A stretch of 64,000 bases of DNA from VXMT01 sp965204835 (GCA_965204835.1 OZ242017.1:2356001-2420000); one strand, 5' to 3'. Positions 35,037 to 43,790 are shown, numbered from the stretch's first letter. Notes: generated from the sequence alone by a model not told the origin. Made by a program: numbers and translations.

Positions 35037-37445
35037 CTACCCGCTCTCCTCGCACCCGCCCGGGATGGTCAACGTCCACCCGACGCGGATGCGGTTCGCG
35101 TTGGAGAACGTGCGGCCGTCGTCCATGACGCGGTCGCGGTTGGCCTCCCAGATCTCCGGCCAGCGGCGGCCCTCGCCGTAGCAGGCCGCGGCGATGCGCC
35201 ACAGCGTGTCTCCGGACCGCACGACGTACGAGGCGTCTGCCGTCTGCGCCGGCTGCTGCTCGTTCATCGTCCCGGGCTCAGTGGCGGGAGCGCCAGTCGT
35301 CGTCTCCGGCGTGGTGGTCCCCTCGGCCGGGTCGGGCCAGACGAGCGTCACCCAGCCGGTCGAACCGAGGGCGATCACGCGCGGGCCGAGCGCCGAGGCC
35401 GCCACGAGCTGCGGGTCGCCGGCCTGGAGCTCCGCGAGCTTCGCGGCGTCGAGCGTGACCTCGTCGGGCTCGGGGCCCGAGCGGTCGAAGCCCTCCTCGA
35501 TCCATGTCTCGCCGATCCGATAGTAGGTGCGCGTGCCGACCAGGCGCGCGGCCGAGGGCGTCGAGTGCTCGACCGCACCCTCGCCGATGGCGGAGACGCT
35601 CTCGGACGCCCGGACGGCCGCCTCGCCCGAAGACGCGGCGTCGGCCATGGCGTCGTCCATGCCTTCCATCACCTCCTCTTCCTCGAAGACCGCGTCGGGC
35701 TCCTCGGCGAGGTAGGAGGTGTACGGCGTGACGATCCCGAACTGGTTGGCGATGCCGACGACGGACTCGATGAGCCCCTCGCGCGCGCCCTCGATGCGCA
35801 GCTCGCGCAGCAGGTCGGCGATGCGCCGCTGCGCCCACAGCAGCGCGATGCCCGGGTCGTCCGAGGTCTCGGGCAGCGACAGCTCGTACTCGAAGCGCTG
35901 CGCGCCGTCGGCGCTGCGCCCCGTGAGCACGGCCGTGAGGTCGCCCGAGCCCGAGTAACGGCCCGCGATCAGGACCTGCTCGCCGATGAAGATGCCGCCC
36001 GGGCTGGCCGGTGCGAGGGCGCGCACCGTCGGCCCCTCGGCGCCTTCGGGCAGCGCGAACGTGATCGCGGTGGAGAGCAGCACGGGCGTCGAGATGCGCT
36101 CGCTGAGCTTGCCCACCTCGGTGTCGATGCGCTCATCCGGCGTGACGTAGTGGCTGGAGCCGGTGAAGCGCGACGCGAGGGCGTCGAGCAGCACCGTGTC
36201 GACGTCGTTGCCGACGCCGAAGGCGAAGAGCTGCACGTCCGCCGGCGCCGCCGAGACCGCGGCCGCGACGATGCCGTCGCTGTCGTCGATGCCGACCGTC
36301 GGGAGGCCGTCGGTCAGGAACACGACGGTTGCGGGACGGTCACCCGAGAGCAGCTCCATCGCCTCGGTCAGCGCGGCGGCGATGTTCGTGCCGCCGGTGT
36401 CCTCGAGGCCCTCGATCCACGTCTTCGCGTCGTCCACGGCGGAGACCGGCCGCAGTGCGTCCGCGAACGACGCCGCGTTGTCGGAGAACGCGACGAGGCC
36501 GAAGCGGTCCTCCGCCCCGAGGTCGTCGAGGATGGCGCCCGCGGCGGCGCGCGCCTGCTTGATCTTCTCGCCGTACATCGAGCCGCTGCGGTCGAGCACG
36601 ACCACGATGTCGCGCGCGACGCGCTCGCCTGCCTCGAGCGAGGGCGCGAGCAGCAGCGCGAAGTAGCCATCGGAATCGGCTTCGCGATGCGCGAGCAGGC
36701 GCGCCGCGACGAGCCCCTCGCCGCCCGCGAGGTGCAGGCGGAAGTCGCGGGCCGCGGTCCACTCGGCTGGGGACTCCCACGACACGTCGAGTTCGCCGGG
36801 GCCGGCGCGTTCGATGGTGGGCACGTGGCCCGGCGCGATCGCCGTGCGAACCTCCCACGGCACGTCGATGTCGGCGGTCAGCCTCGCCGCCGCGGGGCGC
36901 GGTGACATGCGCGACCACGGCGCCTCGATCACCACCTCGCCCGCATCGGCGGCGAGCGGCGTGGTGACCGTGTACAGCACGTAGCGCGTCTCGCCCGCCG
37001 GGACGGGGAACGCCCGGATCTCGTACAGGTCGTCGCCGAGCGACCGCAGCAACGCGGGGTCGATGAGCCGGGCCACGATCTCGTTGTAGATGCGCGAGGC
37101 GTCGCCGGCTCCCAGCAGGCGTCCCTCGAGGGTCTGCGGGCCGCCGACCAGCGTGAGGCCGGTCACGACGCTGTCGGCAGGCAGCGGGACGATCACCCGC
37201 CCCTCGGCGAGGCCCCCGCCTGGGTTCTCGAACGTGAGTGTCCAGCGCGTGCGGTAGCGGCCGTCGGCGACGGTCACGTTGGCCTCGGCGTGCGTGAGGC
37301 GGGCGTCGCCCGGCCCCACCCACCAGCAGTCGACGCAGGGGTCGATTGGTGGCCGCTGCGCCTGCGCCCCCGGTGGCATCGCCGCGGCGACGAGGCCGAT
37401 GACCGCGGCGACGAGGGTCAGGGTCGCGATACGCCAGGTGCTCAC
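35037..37445 (-). CDS. Secreted VIT-VWA protein with C-terminal LysM domain
   Basis: An 802-residue exported protein. GTG at 37445 (GAGG 6 bases before) gives a clear signal peptide, WRIATLTLVAAVIGLVAAA...AQA. Residues about 40-170 form a VIT domain (TRWTLTFENPGGGLAEGRVIVPLP; LYEIRAFPVPAGETRYVLYTV), residues about 280-450 a von Willebrand A domain with the MIDAS start VVVLDRSGSMYGEKIKQ and FLTDGLPTVG, and residues about 740-795 a LysM module (YVVRSGDTLWRIAAACYGEGRRWPEIWEANRD, by span). VIT-VWA proteins resemble inter-alpha-trypsin inhibitor heavy chains; LysM indicates binding to cell-wall glycans, so it likely sits on the surface. Confidence 0.88.
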   Translation of the reverse strand: MSTWRIATLTLVAAVIGLVAAAMPPGAQAQRPPIDPCVDCWWVGPGDARLTHAEANVTVADGRYRTRWTLTFENPGGGLAEGRVIVPLPADSVVTGLTLVGGPQTLEGRLLGAGDASRIYNEIVARLIDPALLRSLGDDLYEIRAFPVPAGETRYVLYTVTTPLAADAGEVVIEAPWSRMSPRPAAARLTADIDVPWEVRTAIAPGHVPTIERAGPGELDVSWESPAEWTAARDFRLHLAGGEGLVAARLLAHREADSDGYFALLLAPSLEAGERVARDIVVVLDRSGSMYGEKIKQARAAAGAILDDLGAEDRFGLVAFSDNAASFADALRPVSAVDDAKTWIEGLEDTGGTNIAAALTEAMELLSGDRPATVVFLTDGLPTVGIDDSDGIVAAAVSAAPADVQLFAFGVGNDVDTVLLDALASRFTGSSHYVTPDERIDTEVGKLSERISTPVLLSTAITFALPEGAEGPTVRALAPASPGGIFIGEQVLIAGRYSGSGDLTAVLTGRSADGAQRFEYELSLPETSDDPGIALLWAQRRIADLLRELRIEGAREGLIESVVGIANQFGIVTPYTSYLAEEPDAVFEEEEVMEGMDDAMADAASSGEAAVRASESVSAIGEGAVEHSTPSAARLVGTRTYYRIGETWIEEGFDRSGPEPDEVTLDAAKLAELQAGDPQLVAASALGPRVIALGSTGWVTLVWPDPAEGTTTPETTTGAPATEPGTMNEQQPAQTADASYVVRSGDTLWRIAAACYGEGRRWPEIWEANRDRVMDDGRTFSNANRIRVGWTLTIPGGCEESG

Positions 37446-37632
37446 AGGGGCCTCATTTCGCGCATAGCGGCGTGCTCCCAATAGTACGTGTCCGGGCGCC
37501 CGGTTCGTTCCACGGCGTCGCGAGGTCCGGGCCTCGAGTCACCGGGGGCTCGCCTCGCGCGTCCGTTCCCACCTGTTCGCGCCACGGCGCACGCGGTAGC
37601 ATCTGCATACTCCCCGCTTCGAGGAACGACCC

Positions 37633-38199
37633 GTGGTTCTCTCCGACCGATCGATACGCGAGGCGCTCACCTCGGGGAGGCTCGCTATCGAGCCGCTCGC
37701 CGAAGACGCGCTCCAACCGGCCTCCGTGGACATCCGGCTCGACCGGCAGTTCCGCGTGTTCCGCAATCACCGCGACTCCTACATCGACGTCCGCCAGCCC
37801 GTCGAGGGTCTCACTGAGGTTGAGACCGTCGAGGACGACGAGCCGTTCGTCCTCCACCCCGGCGAGTTCGTCCTCGGGTCCACGCTGGAGCGCGTGACGC
37901 TGGGCGCGGACCTGGTCGCCCGAGTCGAGGGCAAATCCTCGCTGGGACGCCTCGGCCTGCTGGTACACGCGACTGCCGGTTACGTGGATCCCGGGTGGGA
38001 CGGACACCTGACGATGGAACTCTCGAACGTCGCGAACCTGCCGATCCGGCTCTACTACGGGATGAAGATCGGGCAGCTCTCGTTCCTCGAACTCACGACC
38101 CCCTCGGAGCGCCCGTACGGCTCGCCCCAGCTACGGTCGAAGTACCAGGGGCAGACGGGCCCCACCGCGAGCCGAGGCCACACGGACTACCAGCGCTGA
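37633..38199 (+). CDS. dcd: dCTP deaminase, probably bifunctional (dUMP-forming)
   Basis: Homotrimeric pyrimidine nucleotide enzyme, 188 residues. The core VARVEGKSSLGRLGLLVHATAGYVDPGWDGHLTMELSNVANLPIRLYYGMKIGQL (by span) contains the catalytic Glu in TMEL and the nucleotide-binding EGKSSLGRLGL. This form, with GRLGLLxHxTAGYVDPG, is the mycobacterial/archaeal type that deaminates dCTP and hydrolyses dUTP to dUMP in one enzyme; E. coli Dcd differs. The bifunctional call is inference from this similarity. GTG at 37633 follows AGGAACG. Confidence 0.93.
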   Translation: MVLSDRSIREALTSGRLAIEPLAEDALQPASVDIRLDRQFRVFRNHRDSYIDVRQPVEGLTEVETVEDDEPFVLHPGEFVLGSTLERVTLGADLVARVEGKSSLGRLGLLVHATAGYVDPGWDGHLTMELSNVANLPIRLYYGMKIGQLSFLELTTPSERPYGSPQLRSKYQGQTGPTASRGHTDYQR

Positions 38200-38300
38200 A
38201 CCACGGTTCGCTACACCCGGAGGCGCATCCGCGGCCGTCGCGGTTCCGGGACCTCAGCGCCGCTCGCGGGGCGGCGGCGCGCCTCGGCACGGAACGGCCA

Positions 38301-38345
38301 GTAAGCCGGACGTAACGGCAGACGCTTACAAGGTGACGCGTTACG
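38301..38345. promoter_or_regulatory. Interleaved inverted repeats upstream of the 38385 gene
   Basis: GTAAGC (38301-38306) pairs with GCTTAC (38324-38329), and CGTAACG (38311-38317) pairs with CGTTACG (38339-38345). The GTAA half-sites are 11 bases apart, one helical turn. This arrangement suits cooperative binding of a dimeric regulator. Confidence 0.4.
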
Positions 38346-38384
38346 ATTTCCGGCAACCGCCCGCGCGGGGCCGAGGAACTGAAC

Positions 38385-38966
38385 ATGGCGATCCTCGAAC
38401 CGCCTCGACTCGACGCTGAATCCGACGCCGTCCTCGGGCCGCTTGTGCGCGTGATCGAGGAGGCTGCGGGCGAGCAGCCGTGGGCGCTGGTGGGCGCTTC
38501 GGCGTTGCAGTTGCAGGGCCTGGACACGGCTGCCCCCAACCTCGAGTTCGTCACGACCGACGCGGCACTGACCCAGCTCGCCGAGATGCTCGACATCCCC
38601 GTGACCTGGCAGCGGGGCGCGTACGTGGCGGCGGCGCGGCTCCAGTTCATGCGCAGCCGCGTGCCCGTCTTCGTGCACGGCAGCCCGACGTTCCACGGCG
38701 CTTATGTCTCGCTCACGCCGATCGACATCCCCGCGCTCTGGGACGCGCGCACGCAGGTCGAGCTGAACGGCACGGTCGTACTCGCGACGCCACTGGAGTG
38801 GGAGCTGCTGCTGGCCGTGGTGCTCGGCAACGGTGAGCGCGCCTCCGCGATCGGCGACCACCTCCGGCTCCACAGCCACGACGGCCGCCTGCTGATCCGG
38901 TTGATGCGCGAAGGCCACGTCGGCGCCGAGACCGAAGAGGCGGTCTGGAAGCTCCTCGAACGCTAA
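38385..38966 (+). CDS. Nucleotidyltransferase-fold protein, catalytic residues degenerate
   Basis: A 193-residue protein whose start resembles minimal/AbiEii-like nucleotidyltransferases: WALVGASALQLQGLDTAAPNLEFVT matches the fold's G-x-A-x-x-x-x-G then D-x-D pattern, but the metal-binding pair reads NLE, so catalysis is doubtful. The C-terminal half (TPLEWELLLAVVLGNGERASAIGDHL; HDGRLLIRLMREGHVGAETEEAVWKLLER, by span) is helical. It may be a non-catalytic member of a sensing or toxin-antitoxin family. ATG 38385 follows GAGGAAC. No partner gene alongside. Confidence 0.6.
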   Translation: MAILEPPRLDAESDAVLGPLVRVIEEAAGEQPWALVGASALQLQGLDTAAPNLEFVTTDAALTQLAEMLDIPVTWQRGAYVAAARLQFMRSRVPVFVHGSPTFHGAYVSLTPIDIPALWDARTQVELNGTVVLATPLEWELLLAVVLGNGERASAIGDHLRLHSHDGRLLIRLMREGHVGAETEEAVWKLLER

Positions 38967-39088
38967 CCAATCGTACCTCCGGGGCACGACAACCATGCGT
39001 CGCCCATGCATGGCAAGGCGGTGCACTGCCTTCCCGTCCGGTCATGGGAGGGTGGCGAGGCGACGCTCCACACGAGTCAGACCGCGTA

Positions 39089-39132
39089 TGTGATATAGGC
39101 TGTGATTCCGATCGGGATCGATGCGCTATACT
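39089..39132 (+). promoter_or_regulatory. Promoter/operator of the Xre-RES module
   Basis: A TATACT -10 (39127-39132) lies just upstream of the antitoxin ATG. TGTGAT occurs twice as a direct repeat 12 bases apart (39089-39094, 39101-39106), next to a CGATCGGGATCG stretch; these are plausible autorepression sites. The remaining gap since 38967 holds only a perfect CCATGCATGG palindrome (39004-39013). Confidence 0.45.
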
Positions 39133-39138
39133 CTCCCC

Positions 39139-39531
39139 ATGACGACCACGCCCGTTGCCCGCCCGGACTACGACGCGCACGCACGCGCGACTCGCGCGAC
39201 GTTCCCGGAGGTGGTCCGCGAGGTGCGCGACATCCTCGGCGCCCGGCTCTGCGCGTACCTGGGATCGGTGAAGGAAACCCGCGCCGTCCATCAGTGGGCG
39301 GACGGGTCTCGCGCGCCGAGCGCCGAGGTGCAGCGGCGGCTGCGCGTCGCCCTGCAGGCCGCCGCCCCGATCGCAGCCGCCGACTCGGCAGCCGTCGCAC
39401 GGGCCTGGTTTCAGGGCCTGAACCCGCAGCTCGATGACCGATCGCCCGCGCGCCTGCTCCGCGAGGGCGATCTCGACGAGATCGGCCCCGAGGTAATCGG
39501 CGCCGCGCGGTCCTTCCTGGCGGGCGGATGA
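39139..39531 (+). CDS. Xre/MbcA/ParS-type antitoxin of a RES module
   Basis: A 130-residue antitoxin. The N-terminal part (TFPEVVREVRDILGARLCAYLGSVKETRAVHQWADGSRAPSAEVQRRLRVAL, by span) is the DNA-binding half, and the C-terminal signature AWFQGLNPQLDDRSPARLLREGD is the toxin-binding domain of RES-Xre/MbcTA systems, which inserts into the toxin's NAD site. Start ATG 39139 behind a strong -10. It overlaps the RES reading frame by 4 bases (ATGA). Confidence 0.85.
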   Translation: MTTTPVARPDYDAHARATRATFPEVVREVRDILGARLCAYLGSVKETRAVHQWADGSRAPSAEVQRRLRVALQAAAPIAAADSAAVARAWFQGLNPQLDDRSPARLLREGDLDEIGPEVIGAARSFLAGG

Positions 39532-40217
39532 GCGTCGCCCTCGAGACGGTAACCGCCGACGGTCCCGTCTTCCGCCTCGCCCGCGCCCCCGATCCCTAGG
39601 CATGGCCCGACTGGAGCCAGGCCGGTCTCGACGGAACCTTCGGCAATCGCTGGGACGACTCTGAGGGCGAGTACCGCGTCCTCTACGCGAGTTCCACCCG
39701 CTTCGGCGCGCTACTGGAGACGCTTGCGCGATTCCGACCTGACCTCGCGGTCGTCGTCGGCCTGCGCGAGATCGAGGGCGACGACGACGCCCTGGCCGCG
39801 GGCACCGTTCCCAGCGAGTGGTTCGAGCGGCGACTCATGGGTGCGGCCGAGCTCTCCGGCGAGTACGCCGAGATCGGAGCGGCCGCTTCGCTGGCGGCGA
39901 TCCGCTCGCAGCTAGCCGCGAAGGCGCTCCAGCATGGTCTGACGGATGTCGATGCCGCCGCGATCCGCGCCGCCGCCCCGCGCGGCTTTACGCAGGAGGT
40001 GTCGCGGCTCGCCTACGGGAGTCGGACTGGGGAGGGCGAGCCGCTCGCCGGCATCCGCTACCGCTCGCGCCTCGACGACCACACCGACAACTGGGCCGTC
40101 TTCGAGCCGGCGCCCGGGGCACCCACTCCGCTGCATGTGCTCGACGCGGAACCCGTGCGGTCCGGCGACCCCGACGTGACTCGCGCGATCAGGGTGCTGG
40201 GGCTGCAAGTCCGATAG
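39528..40217 (+). pseudogene. RES-domain NAD-depleting toxin gene with an in-frame amber codon
   Basis: Reading from the ATG at 39528: residues 1-23 (VFRLARAPDP is the RES start with its first Arg), then TAG at 39597-39599, then AWPDWSQAGLDGTFGNRWDD...YRVLYASSTRFGALLETLARF and so on without further interruption for about 205 codons. RES toxins degrade NAD+ to arrest growth. In the family the interrupted codon falls where a Trp or another aromatic is common (P-W-x-WPDW), and one base change turns TGG into TAG. The remaining frame is intact, so inactivation looks recent. The paired antitoxin is complete. Confidence 0.8.
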
Positions 40218-40338
40218 CAGCAGGGAGAAGTCCGCCAGGTAGCCCCAGATGCGCCAGCGCGCGAGCGCTGCCGAAGCCGGCCCCTTCAGGGTCCGGGGCG
40301 CGCCACGAGTGAGCCGCTGGCCGACGCCCCGCGGCGCC

Positions 40339-41469
40339 TCACCGACGCTTGCGCCGACGCGCACTGGACCGCAGCCGCTTGCGACCTTCGCGCCCCAGCA
40401 CGTCGTAGCGCTTCAGCAGCCCCGGCAGGTAGCGCTGGTAGCGCGGCACCGTCTCGTGCATCCGCACGAACAGCCGCGCGAGGCCTTCGAGGTCGCCGAG
40501 GTGCACCGTCTCCGCGCGGATGCGGCCGCGCGGCCCGGCGTTGTGGTAGTTCCCCAGCGCGATGCAGGCCGCGCCCGTCTCGTACCCGTACAGGTCGTAC
40601 GAGGTCGCCTCGGTGGTGCCGCCGTCCATGAGCTTGCGCTGGAACGCGAACGTCTCGTCCTCCGCGCGCAACTCGCCGCCGAGCGCGGTCATCCACTGCG
40701 ACATGCGCGGCGAGAAGACGTGCATCGCGTCCCCGATGCGCACGATCGGCCCGCCGCCCTGCTCGGCGCGCCCCGCGGCCATCGAGGATGTCTCGACCGC
40801 CACGACGAGCGCGTCCTCCGGCAGCAGCCGCTCGCGCGCCGCCACCGAGGCCCCGAGCAGTCCGACCTCCTCGGCGCGCGTGAACAGCCCGACGACGTGC
40901 CCGCTCGGCCGCTCGGCCGCGATGCGGTCGAGCGTGGCGAGGACGGCTGCGGCGCCCGCGAGGTCGTCGCAGGCGCGGGCCTGCACGATCTCGCCGCGGA
41001 AGCGGCAGGCGGGCACGTCCCAGAGCGCGAGGTCCTCGACGGCCACACCGCTTGCGTCGCCCTCGACCGTCGCCTCCGCGCCCACGAGCCGGCCGCGCTC
41101 GTCGCCGCGCACCGAGGTCACGACGGCGCGCGCGTGCGCTGCACGCGAGCCCTCGCGGTAGAGCACCAGCGGCTCGCCGTCGCCGTAGGAGTCGACGATC
41201 CCGCCCCGGAACTCGAGGTCGAGCCGGTCGCCCTCGACGCCCGTGACCACGAGCGCGGGGTGGTCCATGTGCGCGCCGAGCACGAGCGGGCGGCGACGCC
41301 GCCCGCGGCGGTACGTGACGTAGGCGTTGCCGAACTCGTCCTCCTCGTGCGCCAAGCCGCGCGCCTCGGCGAACTCGCGGATGTGCTCGCGCACGCCGCG
41401 TTCGAGGTACGGGGCGGTCGGGATCGAGACGACCCCGCGGACGATGTCGCGCAGCGGTGTGGGTTCCAC
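40339..41469 (-). CDS. M42-family (cocatalytic metal) aminopeptidase-like protein
   Basis: A 376-residue dinuclear-metal exopeptidase of the M42/M28 clan. Metal and catalytic positions are seen in LVLGAHMDHPALV (His, Asp), ARACDDLAGAAAVL (bridging Asp), LFTRAEEVGLLGA (catalytic and metal Glu), VVAVETSS and the late GGTTEATSYDL. The GTG at 41469, behind GGGAGG, gives a normal start; upstream residues up to 41574 lack character. The tail (LRSSARRRKRR) is strongly basic. It could be a peptidase or an endoglucanase-like relative. Divergent from the methyltransferase gene, 86 bases away. Confidence 0.88.
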   Translation of the reverse strand: MEPTPLRDIVRGVVSIPTAPYLERGVREHIREFAEARGLAHEEDEFGNAYVTYRRGRRRRPLVLGAHMDHPALVVTGVEGDRLDLEFRGGIVDSYGDGEPLVLYREGSRAAHARAVVTSVRGDERGRLVGAEATVEGDASGVAVEDLALWDVPACRFRGEIVQARACDDLAGAAAVLATLDRIAAERPSGHVVGLFTRAEEVGLLGASVAARERLLPEDALVVAVETSSMAAGRAEQGGGPIVRIGDAMHVFSPRMSQWMTALGGELRAEDETFAFQRKLMDGGTTEATSYDLYGYETGAACIALGNYHNAGPRGRIRAETVHLGDLEGLARLFVRMHETVPRYQRYLPGLLKRYDVLGREGRKRLRSSARRRKRR

Positions 41470-41555
41470 GCGGGCCTCCCTCGCCGCCGATGCTACCCGC
41501 CATCCCGCGCGTGCGCCGCTCGCGCTCGCACGACGGCGGCACGTACCATCGAGGC

Positions 41556-42857
41556 ATGACCCTGGACACCGCACCCGATCCCCACGCCGAGGTCGTCCCG
41601 GAGCGGCCGCGCAGGCGCAAGCAGCGACGCAAGCGCCGACGCCAGCGCATGGTCGACCGCCCTCGCACGCCCGTCGAGCTCGAGCTCACGGGGTTCGCGG
41701 CGGGCGGCGTGGCGATGGGCCGCGCGCCGGACGGCCGCATCGCGTTCGTGGAGTTCGGCATCCCCGGCGAGCGCGTGATCGCCGAGATCACCTCCGAGGA
41801 GTCCTCGTACATCGAGGCGCGGGCGGTGATGGTGCTGGAGGAGTCGCCGGAGCGCGTCGAGCCGCGCTGCGTGTACTACGGGCGCTGCGGCGGGTGCCAG
41901 ATGCAGCACATCGCCTACGGCGAGCAGCTCCGGCTCAAGACGGGCGTGGTGCGCGAGCAGATGCGGCGCATCGGGCGCTTCGAGGACGCCGAGATCGACG
42001 GCGTCCTGCGCGAGATGATCGGCATGAGCGACCCGTGGGCGTACCGCAACCACATGCGCTTCACCGTCCGCCGCGACGGCGACATCGGCTTCATGGAGCA
42101 CGGCACGCACCGCTTCCTGCGCGTCGACCACTGCGAGATCGCCAACCCGGAGGCCAACCGCGTGCTGCGCAACGCGCAGGGCCGCACGATGCAGACCAAG
42201 CAGCTGACCGTCCGCGTCGGCGAGCACACCGGCGAGTCGTTGGTCCAGCCGAAACTGCGCTGGCGTCCGGGCCGACGGGGCAACGTGCGCAGCGGCCAGA
42301 AGCACTACCACGAGCAGCTGCGCGGCGCGCGCTACCGCGTCTCCTCGCCGGCGTTCTTCCAGGTCAACTCGCGCCAGGCCGAGCGGCTGATCGAGCTCGT
42401 CGTGGCGCGTGCGCGCGCCGTCGGGCCGCGGCTCGTCGCCGACGCCTACTCCGGCGTCGGCACCTTCGCCGTCGCGCTCGCGCAGGTCGTGCCCGATGTC
42501 GTCACCATCGAGGCGTCGAGCGCGGCCGGGGACGACGCCGAGGTGAACCTCGCGCCGTACGAGAACGTGCGGCGCATCACCGGCACCGTCGAGGAGCAGC
42601 TACCCGCGCTGCGCCCCCAGCCCGACGTGGTCGTGGTCGACCCGCCGCGCGCGGGCCTCGACGCCTCGATCATCGAGACGCTCGTCGCCTCGGACGTGCG
42701 GCGCGTGGTGTACGTCTCGTGCGACCCGGCCACGCTCGCGCGCGACCTGCGCCGCTTCGCCGACGGCGGCTTCACCATCGGCGAGGTGCAGCCCATCGAC
42801 ATGTTCCCCCACACCCAGCACATCGAGTGCATCACGACGCTCGACCGGGCCGCGTAG
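41556..42857 (+). CDS. Class I SAM-dependent RNA m5U methyltransferase (RlmD/TrmA family)
   Basis: A 433-residue enzyme. N-terminal basic stretch, TRAM domain (VELELTGFAAGGVAMGRAPDGRIAFVEFGIPGE, by span), 4Fe-4S site CVYYGRCGGCQMQHI with a more distal Cys in VDHCEI, SAM motif ADAYSGVGTFAVALAQ, DVVVVDPPRAGLD and the catalytic nucleophile YVSCDPATLARDL. It methylates U in 23S rRNA or tRNA; which one cannot be settled by sequence. Convergent spacing with maf suggests a short operon (maf begins 17 bases later). Confidence 0.92.
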   Translation: MTLDTAPDPHAEVVPERPRRRKQRRKRRRQRMVDRPRTPVELELTGFAAGGVAMGRAPDGRIAFVEFGIPGERVIAEITSEESSYIEARAVMVLEESPERVEPRCVYYGRCGGCQMQHIAYGEQLRLKTGVVREQMRRIGRFEDAEIDGVLREMIGMSDPWAYRNHMRFTVRRDGDIGFMEHGTHRFLRVDHCEIANPEANRVLRNAQGRTMQTKQLTVRVGEHTGESLVQPKLRWRPGRRGNVRSGQKHYHEQLRGARYRVSSPAFFQVNSRQAERLIELVVARARAVGPRLVADAYSGVGTFAVALAQVVPDVVTIEASSAAGDDAEVNLAPYENVRRITGTVEEQLPALRPQPDVVVVDPPRAGLDASIIETLVASDVRRVVYVSCDPATLARDLRRFADGGFTIGEVQPIDMFPHTQHIECITTLDRAA

Positions 42858-42874
42858 CCGGGACCGCGTAGCCC

Positions 42875-43498
42875 GTGGCGATCGTCCTCGCGTCCGCCTC
42901 GCCGCGTCGCCGCGCGCTGCTGCCCGCCCTCGGCGTCGCCTTCGAGGTGATCCCGGCGGGCGTCGACGAGTCGGACGAGGACGACGACGCGGCCCGCCTC
43001 GCCCGCACGCTTGCGCTGCGCAAGGCGCGCGCCGTCGCTGTGACGCGGCCGGGCGACACCGTGATCGGCGCGGACACCATCGTCGTCCTCGACGGCCGGC
43101 AGCTCGGCAAGCCGCGCGGCGACGGCGAGGCGCGCGCGATGCTCGAGGCGCTGCGCGGCCGCACGCACCACGTCGTGACGGGCGTCGCGGTCATCGATGG
43201 CGGCGAGGAGGCGACCGCGGCCGTGACGACGGCGGTGACGATGCGCGCCTACACGGACGCGGAGGTCGCGCGCTATGTCGCGCGCGGCGAGCCGTTCGAC
43301 AAGGCGGGCGGCTACGCAGTGCAGGACGCGGCGTTCGCCCCGGCAGCCGCCGTCGAGGGGTGCCGCTGCTCGGTGATCGGGCTGCCGTTGTGGACGCTGC
43401 GGCGGCTGCTGCGCGAGGTCGCGGGCGTCGAGGCGGACACTCCCGGGCTGCCGGACTGCCTCGGCTGCCCCGACCGCGAGGCCAGCCCCACCTCCTGA
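42875..43498 (+). CDS. maf: Maf-family nucleotide pyrophosphatase
   Basis: A 207-residue house-cleaning NTP pyrophosphatase that removes modified nucleotides (dTTP, UTP, m5U triphosphates). Start VLASASPRRRALL contains the phosphate loop; GADTIVVLDGRQLGKPRG, VTGVAV and EPFDKAGGYAVQ follow the family. Its neighbour, an m5U-RNA methyltransferase, gives a plausible link because Maf proteins act on methylated uridine nucleotides; this link is inference. Cys-rich tail (CLGCPD). Confidence 0.9.
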   Translation: MAIVLASASPRRRALLPALGVAFEVIPAGVDESDEDDDAARLARTLALRKARAVAVTRPGDTVIGADTIVVLDGRQLGKPRGDGEARAMLEALRGRTHHVVTGVAVIDGGEEATAAVTTAVTMRAYTDAEVARYVARGEPFDKAGGYAVQDAAFAPAAAVEGCRCSVIGLPLWTLRRLLREVAGVEADTPGLPDCLGCPDREASPTS

Positions 43499-43524
43499 CA
43501 CGCCTGACCCAGAGGTACTACACT
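43495..43524 (+). promoter_or_regulatory. Promoter of the VapBC-type pair
   Basis: CTGACA (43495-43500), 18 bases, TACACT (43519-43524). Confidence 0.5.
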
Positions 43525-43526
43525 GT

Positions 43527-43562
43527 CGGTAAGACTCCGCAAGTATTACCGGGAGTGCTCCC
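43527..43562. promoter_or_regulatory. Operator-like palindromes upstream of the VapB-type gene
   Basis: CGGTAA (43527-43532) and TTACCG (43546-43551) are an inverted repeat just after the -10; GGGAG/CTCCC (43551-43555, 43558-43562) is a second one that includes the ribosome site. Both are suited to autorepression by the AbrB-fold antitoxin. A similar CGGTA/TACCG repeat lies at 45127-45142. Confidence 0.45.
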
Positions 43563-43790
43563 ATGGACGGTATGACCATCACCAGCAAGGGGCAGGTCAC
43601 CATCCCCAAGGCCGTGCGGGACGAGCTCGGCCTGCGCAAGGGCGACAAGGTGAACTTCGTGAAGCGGGACGGCGAGTTCCGCCTCGAGAAGGTCGTGGAC
43701 GAGAGCCCCTTCGACAAGTGGGTGGGCTCCCTGAGCCACCTGGAGTACGACAGCACTGACGAACTCATCGAAGAGATGCGCGGCCGGTGA
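43563..43790 (+). CDS. AbrB/MazE-fold antitoxin (VapB-type)
   Basis: A 75-residue swapped-hairpin DNA-binding antitoxin: MTITSKGQVTIPKAVRDELGLRKGDKVNFVKRDGEFRLEKV (by span) is the complete AbrB domain, followed by a helical toxin-binding tail (FDKWVGSLSHLEYDSTDELIEEMRGR, by span). It overlaps the PIN toxin by 4 bases. Confidence 0.93.
   Translation: MDGMTITSKGQVTIPKAVRDELGLRKGDKVNFVKRDGEFRLEKVVDESPFDKWVGSLSHLEYDSTDELIEEMRGR

Noticed and set aside
39597..39599. TAG in the RES gene as a recoded amino acid (pyrrolysine)
   Set aside because: No structural element or family precedent for recoding here; the aligned residue is usually aromatic and a single TGG to TAG change explains it.
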